DNA of 64,000 nucleotides, from positions 9,122,538 to 9,186,537 of the forward strand of contig CM119266.1 in NCBI GenBank assembly GCA_051294375.1, read 5' to 3'. Position numbers and translations under genes: made by a program. Each line of letters begins with the position of its first letter. Position 1 is the first letter of the stretch. The notes beneath the pieces were generated by a model, which saw only the letters and a program-made list of their open reading frames with translations, was not told the origin of the DNA and made no database searches. Below, piece by piece: positions 1 through 12,300 of the stretch. This DNA comes from Paraspadella gotoi (Eukaryota; Chaetognatha).

Positions 1-2
1 AG

Positions 3-2689
3 GAACTAACGAAATTTGATACTGTCGTTTTGGGATACGTCGGTCTAGTGGTCGTAGAAGCTGGCATCATTATGAACATAATCGTGGTGGGAATTCTATC
101 TTGCACGTTCATCAGAAAATTATACTTGTTCATCGGTGAGTTCAGTTTGCGAATAAAGAGGTAGAAGAAACTAAGCCATGCGTCAAACACCAGACATAAA
201 TCTGACAATACGTAATCCAAATTACCTTTTTTTCTCAGGTCTTGCTTTGTCAGATATATTTATGCTTGGAGTGTGGGGATCTTATTACTGCGTCCCTTAT
301 TTACTAAAAGAACTCCCGTTTGACGACGACGAGTGGAATAGATGGATGGAGCCAGCGGCGGATATTTTTCAAACCATATCAATTTACTTTTTAGTTGCCG
401 TTGCCATCGATGCAAAACTTGGCGTAAAAGGGGTAAGATTAAAAAAATTTTCACTTTCAAAAAGTATACATGGTTTTTAAGCTTTTTTGGAATCGTACTT
501 TAATTCATATAAATATTAAGGAAAACCAACTTTCATTACGGAAAAAGTTACGAAATGTCATCTTAATACCATGTCTCGCAACGGTTGCAAACTTGCCAAA
601 AATTATAGTTCGCATCGAAAGGAAATTCCAAGAAAATGCATTGTAAGTTTAATGTACAGAAAAATAATTACCCAACCGGTAATTATTGTCCAATAACATA
701 CTATCTTTTGCAGATACATTTGGATATATGATTATACTATCAACTATTTGTTAAGATACATTCTACCATTCTTCATACTCGCAGGAGTATCGCTTAGTAT
801 TACTATTAGATTGCAACCGGGACAAGAGCTACAAGCCTTTTACAAAATGTTAACCACCCAGGGTCTGATTTTAATGAGCCTACTCTGCTATGCACCATTT
901 ATTGTGAATTACACAATATATGCAGCTAAAATACTCAGTCACGGTGAGACGAGCAACGAAATATATAAAATATAAATTATTAAAAAATTAATAAAACGAG
1001 AGCAAAATTGTCATTTTTCTTGATGACAGGGGAAAAGAGTTGGGAAGAAATATCGTCGGACGTAAGCGTAAGAAAATTCAATACTTGTTGCTACATGCTG
1101 ATCATTTTGTGTTCTTCAACTCGCCTGGTCATCTATCTCACTTTTTTTTCAACTCTTCGCCACTGCAAATGTAGATGCTTTTTTAACAAGGAAAAAAAAC
1201 TGGAACGCAGCAGTTCAACAAAGGTTTCCCCATTAACTTCTCTTGAATCCGGATCAAGACAAAAACACCTTTTCGATACAGGTATGATTAATGTATGTTG
1301 TAGGAAATGCAAAAACTTAAACGCATCAACAATTAAACATCACTACGACAGCACAAATATATATAAATTCACTAAATTCTTATTTAACATAAAGGATATC
1401 TCTTAAATTAAAATAAGCCTTTTCATTATCGTCCAACACAATTGCGGTTTCTCATAAAAACAAAAACAGTAATTCCAATGTGTTAGGCCGCAGTGACTTT
1501 ATTTTCACGTGTATTTCCTTTTGATCACATGATATGACATGATATGACTAAAAAACCTTTTTGCCGGTGTATTTGACATTCCGTCTTTTATTCTTTATAG
1601 TTTTAGGAATTCCTGAAGGCGTCGCAAGCAGTCTCCTGGATTTAAGGTTTTTTGTCTTAACTATAAGCAAATTATATGCATTTGTAACGTAAGTAGGACA
1701 GACCGACGGACAGACATACCCACCGACCGACAAGTGACTTATATAGTTGCTCCGCAAGTACTCGCGGCGCAACTAAAAAGCGAGGGTCCAGTTTAACTAC
1801 GTGCACTGTAGAATTTAACGGACATATCCTTGATCCTGCTTATTCCGTCAGCAGGTTCCTAACGGAAGAAAATTATGACAAGTGGCTCACAGCTTTTTTC
1901 CTGATATTTAACTTTAGATGGTGGATTTTCCTCTTACTCAAGTTGTCAAACCGTTAATGCCAAAGAAAGCTGCCGAAATTATCAAAATTCGCTAGATTCC
2001 GGGAGAAGTACTTTGAGAAGTTCAAACGATTGGAAATATTGTATAAATGATCCAGGTTCATTGATACTTTTACTCATTAGGTATTACGATAACGGTTACT
2101 AATTATACTAATCTGCACAGATTGCTCATCTTTGACTAGCATTGCGAGTCATAATCCCAATGCACCAACTGCTATGTTATATCAAAGACAACAGCCGATC
2201 CGCAACTCTAGTTCATCAATTCGTTTTCATAAAATGAATGAAAGATATTCCGTATCTCACACGAGTTTAGACACGAACGATAGACTCAGCAATAGGTACC
2301 GCAATTCACTGCCAAGAAGAAACCGGGGCTACTTAAAAACCCTCGGAGATTTATACTGCACCATCTGCGGACTTCTTATCAAAGACGACGTGATACATTT
2401 TATGATGGAGTGTCCCAACTTCTGGAAAGAACGCTCAGAATATTTACAAATTCTCTCGACTCTTGACAAAAGTCTTCTCAACATGCACCTCGGCCCAGAT
2501 CACAGGTAATGAAAATAAATGATGCTCACTTATTGATTTAGATAATTTTTATATAAATTACTAAATTTATATTCAATCAGGTTTGCGCTAATAATGAGGA
2601 GTAGCGACGATCGCGTCAAGCAAGAAACGACTGCTTTTCTCAAACGTTTGCGGCAAAAGAGAACGTTTTTGCTTGACTCAACTCTTTAA
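3..2689 (+). CDS. Divergent class A (rhodopsin-like) GPCR, 5' partial, with reverse-transcriptase-derived C-terminal exons
   Basis: Seven membrane segments are spread over exons 3-135, 239-432, 521-642, 714-943 and 1030-1281; exons 2121-2505 and 2581-2689 follow. All junctions are GT-AG and all phases agree. The protein enters the window already open before TM1. TM2 carries the LALSD motif with the class A aspartate. TM5 and TM6 keep their prolines (RYILPFFIL, LLCYAPFIV). The TM3 DRY motif is degenerate (IDAKLGVK), and TM7 reads SSTRLVIY instead of NPxxY. The overall pattern resembles FMRFamide-receptor-like peptide GPCRs. A Cys-rich helix 8 (RHCKCRCFF) could be palmitoylated. The loss of DRY and NPxxY signatures raises the possibility of altered signalling or a decaying gene. 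If the last two exons are not used, exon five would simply read on to a stop at 1406. GPCR identity is fairly secure; the ligand is unknown. Confidence 0.72.
1690..1745. repeat. ACAG/ACCG tetranucleotide-like tract
   Basis: A short run of GACAGACC/GACGGACAGACA units lies in the 840-bp intron between GPCR exons five and six. On the reverse strand it reads as a CPSVCP-type peptide often seen in spurious gene models. It is not treated as coding. Confidence 0.6.
2310..2689 (+). mobile_element. Remnant of non-LTR retrotransposon reverse transcriptase C-terminus, split by an intron
   Basis: Translation from about 2310 gives a segment ending in the C-x2-C-x9-H-x4-C zinc knuckle that closes many non-LTR (LINE) reverse transcriptases: Cys pair in DLYCTICG, then His and Cys in HFMMECPNFW. 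It is followed by the usual DHRFALIM...FLKRLR-type tail and a stop at 2687-2689. A 75-bp GT-AG intron (2506-2580) interrupts the tail and restores the frame exactly. No upstream RT, endonuclease or poly(A) tract is seen, so this is a fragment. Its exon starts in phase with the preceding GPCR exon, suggesting exonisation. Confidence 0.65.
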
Positions 2690-2929
2690 AACATCTTTTC
2701 GTATTTGATAATAGATCATCTTGATTTTGTTCAAATATTTTCATAAGACTCATTGAATGAAATATATCATTTATGGCGACTTTCGGTTGGCTCTGACTTT
2801 TTCATGGTTGTCTTCGAAAAAAAAGAGCGATTTCAGCATCCCACAATGACATTTAAAACAAAAAATCTACAATATTAGGTTCTGTTCTGTTAAGGACAAT
2901 CGGAAATATCTGGTAAAACTGATTGGTCT

Positions 2930-3245
2930 AAAGTTGGCTACTGTGGCGGTATATACACACCGCCTCACGTCCATCATCCTTCAGCCAAAATCCATTGGCT
3001 CAGAAGGGGAACACACCATCCCAGGCGTAGTGTTCCATCCACAGTCCTAACGACTTCCCTCTGCGTTGGCAAAGCGGGTAACCGCGCCAGTGACTGGAGG
3101 CGTCACTGAGGGTCGGAAGCCCCCAAAGCCAACAGTGAGATGCCCCATCCCAATGGGGTTTATGGCTGTAATGACAATTACCGTACGGTACTAGGGTAGG
3201 TTGGGATGGGATTGAACGCGGTACCAAATGGCTTCACACCGGTTC
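2930..3245 (-). repeat. Dispersed repeat family R1, copy 1
   Basis: This GC-richer island sits between the GPCR stop and the aralar exons. Read on the minus strand it shares an ordered series of blocks with 8525-8740 on the plus strand: GGAAGTCGTTAGGACTGTGG, then TGTTCCCC, TCTGAGCCA and a GCGGTGTG...ATA..GCCACA near-palindrome. Two copies in opposite orientations in one locus indicate a dispersed mobile repeat of unknown class. No coding capacity is apparent. Confidence 0.7.
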
Positions 3246-3365
3246 ACAACTGAGGGGACGGATATCTGAATCCGAATCCCGTTACAAGACTGCTTATAAA
3301 ATTCTAGGCTGATAAATAGCCAATTAAATTCATGCAGTTGGCTTTTTATCAACAAAATAACTCAC

Positions 3366-6300
3366 CAGAGATAGTTCCGGCCGCTAATAAAGAGAAAAGC
3401 GAATTATGTCCGTTATCGTCGGCCAAAGCGGATTTGGTGTGGGCGTAACAAGGAAAGTAAATGGCGGAAAACGGGATATCGCGAAGGAAGCAAGCTCTAG
3501 CACCCTGAAAAAAAATTGAAACAAACAAAAGTTCAAATATCTGATGTTTTTTTTTTTACCTCTATCCAAAACGGATGTGGCTTACTTTGTATAACCCGAG
3601 AAATCCGAGCTCTCTCACTACGCTGAAAGCCGAGACACGCGGACCTGTCGTAATCTCGCCGGCCACCTGGAGACGAATTTTGACGATTTCCAGAGGATTT
3701 GTAAACATGACTTGCGAGGCGCCACCCTGTTTGAAATGTTGATTTTTTGAAAATATTAGCTCTGCATGGAATTTTATAATCAAACTCATAAAAATACTTA
3801 CACATCCGCCGGCAATCATCTCCCCGACAAAAGGCAAATTTCCTTTATTATACTGGCGAATTTTACTTCTGACAAGATCATTTGTCTAAAGTGTTAAAAA
3901 AGAAAGATCGGGTAATTAAAAATTTACTGCTCATATAAAAAGTTTGAACTTACCGTGAGTTTGATAGCCTTTTCGGGTGCAACGCCAACAAGTTGAGGTA
4001 AAAGTCCCCGGTACAGTCCGCGCAATCCTTCCCATTTCACGACTTTTACGAAGCAGTCAAAACTGGGAATTTGTGGGTTAAGTAGTTCTCGATTACATTA
4101 CAACTTACGCCGTATCCCTGCAGCTGGGTACGGATCCGGGTATGTAAAATACCTCCGGAGGCCTCAATAATACATTTAGCCAGTGGGTAAATGCGTCTTT
4201 TTTTCACAAGCTGGCACATTGCACACTAAATACAAAACTTTAGCGTCAATCAATTCTTGCCTATTTTTGTAAAGCAGCTCGCCGATCATGCCATGGCCCA
4301 ATTGTGGAGTTCGTTGATTCTGCATCCGCGTCTTGACTAGATCGATTGGATAAACGGCCGTCGCTCCCGTCGCTGCCCAAAGGAATTGCTTTGTGTCAAA
4401 TTGAACTAAATCTCTACCCAATATTTCTGCTTATTTTATTTTATATTACAACGCATGTAGTAAAGCAAAACACGCTCTCGTCCCTTGTTCTCAAAAATCT
4501 ATGGTTATCTTTTCTCTACCCAGCTTAGCCTTACCAAATTAAAATTGCCGACACAAGTTAGTATTAAAATGAAAAGCTTCTCCCCACTTTACATCCTCCA
4601 AGTTGGAGGCAACAAAAGCTTTTGACGCTAGACACGGAACGATAACCTAATTAGAAATCTACTATGAAATTAAATTCAATAGGGGTTCAAAACTCTAGTC
4701 TTGAAGTCTATTTTCAGGTAGAAAAAGAATTTTTTAAAAAAGTTCGATTTTAATGCTTTTATTGTTAACATGTTGCTATCAAAATTATAATATTATTATA
4801 TAATGATAAGAAATTTTCTTAATCAATCTTAACTTTTTTTGATGGATTCTGATAGAGCATAAAAAGTTAAACAAAAAATATAACTACAAATTTCAAAAAA
4901 CTTTGTTTACTTAGTTAAAATTAGGAAAAAGTAATAAAATTATTGAAAGATGATGATTATAAATAGTTTGTCATATTTTTCACCCACTTATGATTAAAAT
5001 ATCGAAAAAAGAATTATACTTTGTGTAAACAACCACTTGCAAGCTACCTGAACCTTATCTTAAAAATAAAAAAATCCTAAAAGAATTTTAGCCTTACCTA
5101 TTTATAAATAAATATTAAAAAATTAATATATTGAGTATTATTAAAAACTTTTGTCTATTCACATTTTTTTAAAAAATGTCTAAATTTTCGTTTGAGCAGG
5201 TTTAATTCAAATTTCTTAACCACCTTACTGAGTTAGGCTCTCCCTAACCTAATTGAGTTAATTTTAGTTTTCATGCAAATCTTATTATGATATGAGTAGT
5301 AAATTTCCATAACATTCGTTAAGGATAAAGTCGTAAGATTCAAAATCAGAGATCTTTTGTTTTCAGCGATAGAAATATAAAACGACTTCGAAGGTTTCTA
5401 TGGAAACAGCCTAACTGAAGAGCGAACTTTGCGCGAAACAAACAGACTCGGACAACGGTTAAAAAAATTTTAGTACTGTATTTAACGGCTGCCACTATGG
5501 ATGAGTATCATTCCGGAGAAGAAGCAACGTTTGTTGTAGATGAGGTAAGTATGTTGCTGTGAAATAAAATTGTTTTTCCTTAACCAAATTTAATTAAAAC
5601 AGATCAGTACCATCATCAAAGATGCTGTCGAGAATGTAATCGGTGGGAATGCATACCAACAGACAAAGATAAATCAATGGACGTCTAATGTTGTGGAGCA
5701 ATGCTTAAATCATCTCACCAAACTAAATAAACCTTTTAAATATATTGTTACATGCAACATTATGCAAAAAAATGGAGCTGGTTTACATACAGCGTCCAGC
5801 TGTTTTTGGGATAATGGGACTGATGGATCGTGCACCGTTCGATGGGAAAACAAGACTATGTATTGCATAGTCTCTGTTTTTGGACTGCAAATATAAAATC
5901 GAAAATATAGCAAGACGAGACGCTTCAATATTAAGATCAAACAATAGATCTGAACATGAATGTAGGACTATAAATCACCTCTCTTAAAAAGCTTTCATTT
6001 AAATAATACTTTTTGAATTTGAAAGCTTTTCAGTATTAATTTTGAAAAATTTTTAATCACAAAGATGGTTTTAAAAATGTCCTAATGTCATTTTATAAAT
6101 TTTTTAACAAAACAGGATTAACGGATATAAAGCAATCATTACGAATGGCAAAAAGTACTCCTAATTTTCAAATTTCAGTTTCATTCGGCACTTACTAGAT
6201 TTTAACACACGTTTCGACCAATTTATCTATTACTCAGAAAACACAAACTCTAAAAAATGTCTTCAGAGAGTAAAACACCAGAAAATTACTCTAGTAACAA

Positions 6301-9300
6301 TGATGACATGGTTCCCATCAGAGGACGAATCATTTCTCGACCAAATCGCTCGGAAAGTGATACATTAAGCTCGATGCGTGAATCAGTGAATGAAAAATCA
6401 CATGTTTTTAAAAATGAACCAAACAAATTACTAGGGTAAAGATTTATTTTATAATGCTTATTCCACAATTATCATGAGAGAATTTACTCATAATTTTAAC
6501 AATACAGGGATATCGATCAAAATTTGGATATTGAAAAACAGTCATTTAACAAAACTCAAAATGCCACCGAATTTACAGGTAGATATTCAATATATAAATT
6601 ACCATTGTAATAGATGCTTACTTTTGTTCAAATTCAGTCGTGTTAAAACAAATGGTATACACGATTCAACAACGAATTGTATAGTTTTCCAAACTAAATG
6701 AAAATCTTACTGAATATACCAGGTGTAAAATTGCCGCCGTTGTTTCCCTGTGCATGGAAAGTAAAAATTCCTATCGTGGTGAGCATAAAATTGATATTAA
6801 TCAAATGTTTCAATAAGTGCAAGAAACTACTTATAAATCATACTTTTTGTAGGGTGATCAAAGAGAAAAACCCAAAGAAAATTATTTTCCTAAAAACTTT
6901 ACCAACCTTAAGTACGAAAGTGATAAATCATATATGCCAAAGAAGTACTTCAAACTGATATCTTCAGACTTACAGTTTGGCAAAGACGGTAATATTTTTG
7001 GATTGCCTAATCTGGCTACAATTTTTATATGATATTTTTTTATTTAGTCATTACGGACCGAATCCCTAAGCTACTAACCTATGACATGAAAAAACTACGA
7101 TCCATATTTGATCCAACGGATATTGTTCGTCTCAATATACAATACTTAAGAGGTTGTGATACTCCTAGTAGTACATCCAGTATGTATTCATTATCAGCGC
7201 CCATTGGTCCAAAATGGTTGGTAGGCGCAAGCACAAAAGAAAAAAGAATTGTGGCGGGAGCAGTAAGCGCCGCAAAAAGGTGAGGCGCTTAAAACTTTAG
7301 TGACAGATATTAATAATAAAATTATTTTAAATATTTATTTTAAGAAAATTAAAAAATGGAAATCGTGTGAGAAATATTAAATTGACCCAAAGAAGTGAAA
7401 TAGACGCTATTGCAGGCACAACTTGGACAAACAAGACATTTGGAATCAATTCGGACTTGCTCTCCGGTAAAAAATATGTAGAACACAAACTGATAGTAAT
7501 TAATTAGTATAAAATTTCATATTGCGGCGACCTCGACCTTAATTCATTACTCAATTGTTAACTTAGGTGATCATTTCGAGGTTAAAACAGACCCAGTACA
7601 TGAAAATCAGGAGCTATTTAATAACAAAACGGCCAATTGGATAGCCAATCAAAATAAACAAGCGGAACTGACGAAAAAAAATACAACTACAGATGAAAAT
7701 TTAGAAAGAAGCATATTGATGCGAAAGCAGGTAAGGCAGCATAGAGTACGTAAACAACAGTTTCACCGAGCAATAAAAGAGAAACCGTAGCACCCATAAG
7801 TGTTCTATTACTAAAATTGCTAAATTGGGAACAAAACTACAGTATGAATGAAAATACGATTTAAATAAATCAAAACAAATTTCATAGGAAAAAACTTCTC
7901 AATCAAATGAAAAGAAAAACTATTTGCTTCATGATGAAGGTAAAGCAATAATGATTTTTATGCAGATTGAAATTGTAGAAAATTAATTTTTTTTTCAGAT
8001 TCAAGTTTCAAAAAAGAAAATAGGTTACAAGATATTTATCCTTTAGCTCCACAACAGTGGCTTGTAAAAAGAAATAGCGGAAATAAAAAGAAAATTGTGT
8101 GGAAAAAAGGCTACCCCGAAATAAGAAGCCCTGAAGATACTAATGAAGGTTTTATTTGCCATAAACATTAAAGACAAAAGAGAAGATTATACTTTAAAAT
8201 AAAATTTCCCAAGGACGTTTATACTGCGGAATGCGACGCTGGAAGTCGGAGAACTTAATAAGCGATGAAACGCCAGTTACTTCATGCACTGGAATCAGGT
8301 AAAAACTAGATACACTGAATAACCCGAACTTTCGCGAAATTTTTTAAATTCGTTTCAAGATCAAGGCACTCGGCTACAAAATCGAAGGAAGCCAGTTCAT
8401 CTGCAAAACAATATAAACAACCTGAGACCAGATTTTCTACACCAATAGAACTTGAGACGGATTCTGCAAGTGAAGACATGGTTAGTAATGATTTCCCTTT
8501 GGTTTTAACTTTTTTACTTTGTCAACACAGATGGAAGTCGTTAGGACTGTGGTGAGAACGCACAGTTGGTATGTTCCCCCTCTGAGCCATTGAGATTGGT
8601 TGAATGGAGTTGGAGATTAGGCGGTGTGAATATACTGCCACAAAAGTATAGAAAGTCAAAGAAAGAGAAAGAACGACGCCACTGATTAGACCCGTACTAA
8701 TTTCCTTAAAAGAATAGATTATTTTTGGACCAATCGGATCAAAAGTAACAATCATCTTTATTATTTTAGAAAAAAAAAATTAATTCAGTTTACGATATTA
8801 AAATAATTCTTTCGATTAACTAAATAGTAAATATTTAATATATATTTATTTATTTAGGTTAAAATAAGGAGAACGAAATCAGTCACGAAAATAGCCGAAC
8901 AATGGCGAGAAAAGTGGAGCAGCGCACAACGATGGGATAGTACAACAACAACTAAGCTTTTACAAGAATTAAAAGATGTTCAACCTCAATTACGTTTGCA
9001 AGCTTTAAACACAATAACACGAGCTGCTGAAACACAAGAAAGAGTTGTTGCTGGAGAAGATTCTACAGAATCTTCATCAAAAGATTCCTTTATACCAAAT
9101 CAGGTTAGCTTGCCTTAAATGCTGAATCGGTATTTTTATTTTCCACTCAAATTTTAGGTTACTGATGAGGTTGAAGCACTTTTACAAGATGAAAATGCAA
9201 GCGTTCGTCGGGCTGCCGCGATTTGTATCTTTTCTATTGGTAGTGGATCAAGTTTGGCAGAAAAAATTATGCGTCAGGCACTTTATGAAGCAAATAAATT

Positions 9301-12300
9301 AAATAGATGGACAGCCGCACGGATACTTGCAATCCACTGTGATGCGGATTCAGACGTAATCAACGAGATCATCACGCATATAATTGAAACCAATGATCCA
9401 ATAAAGAACGAACAGGTCTAAAGAATTAATCATACACGAATATTTGTATAAAAAAAGTTAATAATATTATTTTTATATTTATTATTTCAGGGAATGGCGA
9501 TTCTTAAAGATTTGTCTGCATCTCGCCATTATGTTCATTCGCTTTTGGCAGATAGATTAAATTCCGCCTCATGGCAAGAGCGAATAAAAGCTTGCCTTAT
9601 TTTGCCAAGTTTAAAAAAAAGTTTGAATAGAGATATTACAAATAAACTGGCAAGTTTGATGTGGAATGACTGGCACAAAGAAGTGCGCAAATCAGCGGCA
9701 CAAGCACTAGGCAAATCGGGAAACGGAAAAATAGTTCATAGTGTTTTAATTCAAAAAATGAAATCTTCAAAAGAAAACGTTAGAAACGAAGCCCTTCTTA
9801 CTTTAGGAAACTTAGGAATTGTTACGGGAAAAGTGCTACCGCTGTTCCTCTCCGCATTTGAAGATGAATATATAAGTGTGAGAAGGCAGGCATGCTTGAC
9901 GGCTTCTCAATTAAAATCAGAAGATGAGGGAGTTATGAATCATCTTGAAAACCTGGCTAAATTTGATCCAGACTGGAATGTTAAGGTTCACGCGATAAAA
10001 GCAATTTCTTCAGTTAATGCCAAAACCGAAAGTATTAAATCGAGTTTATTGTGGGCAATGCGGTACGAAGACAATCCTCAGGTACGAGCAGAAGCTTGTA
10101 AAAGTCTATTAAGTCTCAGGTATGTAGATGAAGACGTGAAGCAAACCATTCAAGACAGATTTTTAGTAGAGAGCTCAGAGTTTGTAAAACAAGAACTTCA
10201 GTTGGCCTTAGAAGCAATGGGTATTGAAACAACAAAAGAGATGGACCTCGTTCTTAGAATAAAAGGTGAAGTGAGAAAACTGGGTGCCCAAGAAAATATA
10301 ATTCAACAGCTGAACAAATTAGAACAGCAAAGCATATTAGAGAGAAATGAACAAAGATTAGCTGAAAAATCAAAATCTGACAACAGATACGAATAAAAAT
10401 ATATAGAAATGAAAGCAAAAAAATTCTTAGCCAAGCCACTCCTAAATTACTATTAGTCTGAATAACTTGGAATACGTAAAGTGTTAGTTTTTTTAACTTT
10501 CGTTGTTTTTTATACAAATAAAAACTCACCACCAGCGATGGAACCGAGAAAAAACCGATAAATATGTTCAGCAACTTGAACAAAGACAGTACGGTTCACA
10601 CCAACAGCATCCTGAAGAAGTATAAATAAATTATGTGTTAAAGGAAAATAAAAAAAACTTTATTTCAAACTGATTAGGCTTTCAACAAATTTCAAAAAAC
10701 TTAGTACCTTTCAAAAAAGATCTATACATTTTCGGTTATAACTAAACCAAATATTGATTATTTTCAAAACATTTAAAACATTCAAAACAACCTGTTGAGT
10801 TTGAGCTTGAATTCGGTAAGGCATTTTATCTTCTTCTAATGGAGCGATTTCTTCCAATTCCTTGTATGAAACTTTTCTAAAAAAGTAATATTTGCCATTT
10901 TACTAAACTTTCATGTAGTTATTATTGCACTATTGGCCGCATTCATCTTTTTCATCATTCTTCAAAGATTTCATTGAATATCTTTTACCCCGAGAAATTG
11001 TTTATGTTGGCCAGCTGAAACAATATTTCAACTTCCAAAGGAGTAATTTGTGAATATTGTTGGGCGCCATGAAGAAATTCCTCTGAAATTAGAAAAGTTA
11101 GGTTTATGACAATATTACTTTGTACATCATTACAGTTAACAATTAGCAACTTTTATATTAAGTTCGTTTCTCTGAGGCTTTTTGATGTCTCGCCCCGTAC
11201 ATACAATCTTGAAATAACAATAAAACAAGGTTAACATCAAATTTCTCAACTAAAATTACCTTTGGTAAGATCCCGTTTGCCCTTAGATATCGCAGTAAAA
11301 ATATTTTTGACTAATTCCATATTGTTCAAGAGAGAATTGAATGCTTGGAAGAATGGAAAACTAACTTGATGCGATGTAGTTCCTCCAGCAATCTTTAATC
11401 AATAAAGGTATATTTTTTTAGAATTAAATGGTTTTAAAAAAAAGATCTCTGCTTAAAACAGCCAATAGTAAACTCTCTAATTTAGGAAACGCTTTTTTTC
11501 ATTTTATAAAAAAATTAATAATAGTTTTATGTATTTATATATTTTAAAAAGGAAAAATTAAAAAAACATTTTTTTCTGTTAAAATTACTATTAACACAAA
11601 TCTTACCACGACCAAATTATCTCGGACAAATGGGGTCAGGAGGTGTTGCTTCGTCGTTTTCATGATGTCAACAAATTCCAAGGCTGGTATTAATCCAGAA
11701 TTGTCTGAATCAGCCCTTTTAAACGCCTGTTGCGCATGTTCTTCATGAAAATCCTAGTTATGAAAAAGTGAACCCGGGAGTCAACAAAATTTACAAAGGC
11801 TAAATAAGGTAACAAATTACCACTTACATGAATTATTTGACAAAACTCTGTATAAGTGACTTGACGAGTTCGCTCTTTTCCAAAATGCAGCTTGATAAAG
11901 TCACTATTAAAGTCGAAGGGAATATGCTTGTGCATATTTGTATGACTAAGAATAGAGTGAAACTCGTCTACAAAAAGTAAAAAAGAATATTTATTTGGGA
12001 CCAACATTTGGACTACGGATATGATATTTTTCAATAGCTTTTGCCCATTTTTTAAAATTTTTTTATAATGATTATCACATGTTCATATAGGTATAAGAAA
12101 ATGGAGCTTGCTCGAAAAAAACATTGAACCTAACCCCCCCCCCCAAATGATGAACTCACCAAATGTAATTGTTCCTGTTCCTTTTGTATCGAACATTTGA
12201 AAGGCCATTCTGTAAATAGCATCGGGAGAAGCAAGAAGAGCTTCGAAAGACTGGAACTCTTCTAATGAAATAAGCCCATCTTTTGTCTAGATGCAGATTG

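Noticed and set aside
1548-1772. Minus-strand peptide containing SVGGYVCPSVCPTYV
   Set aside because: Product of the ACAG/ACCG repeat in a GPCR intron; a well-known type of spurious gene model.
2310-2689. An intact, active LINE element
   Set aside because: Only the reverse-transcriptase tail is present, it contains an intron, and neither the catalytic RT motif nor an endonuclease is found in the window.
4066-4250. Possible extra aralar exon inside the GC-AG intron
   Set aside because: An open stretch with a GTAAGT donor exists, but including it interrupts the strictly conserved [11 protein letters not shown] junction, which is in frame without it.
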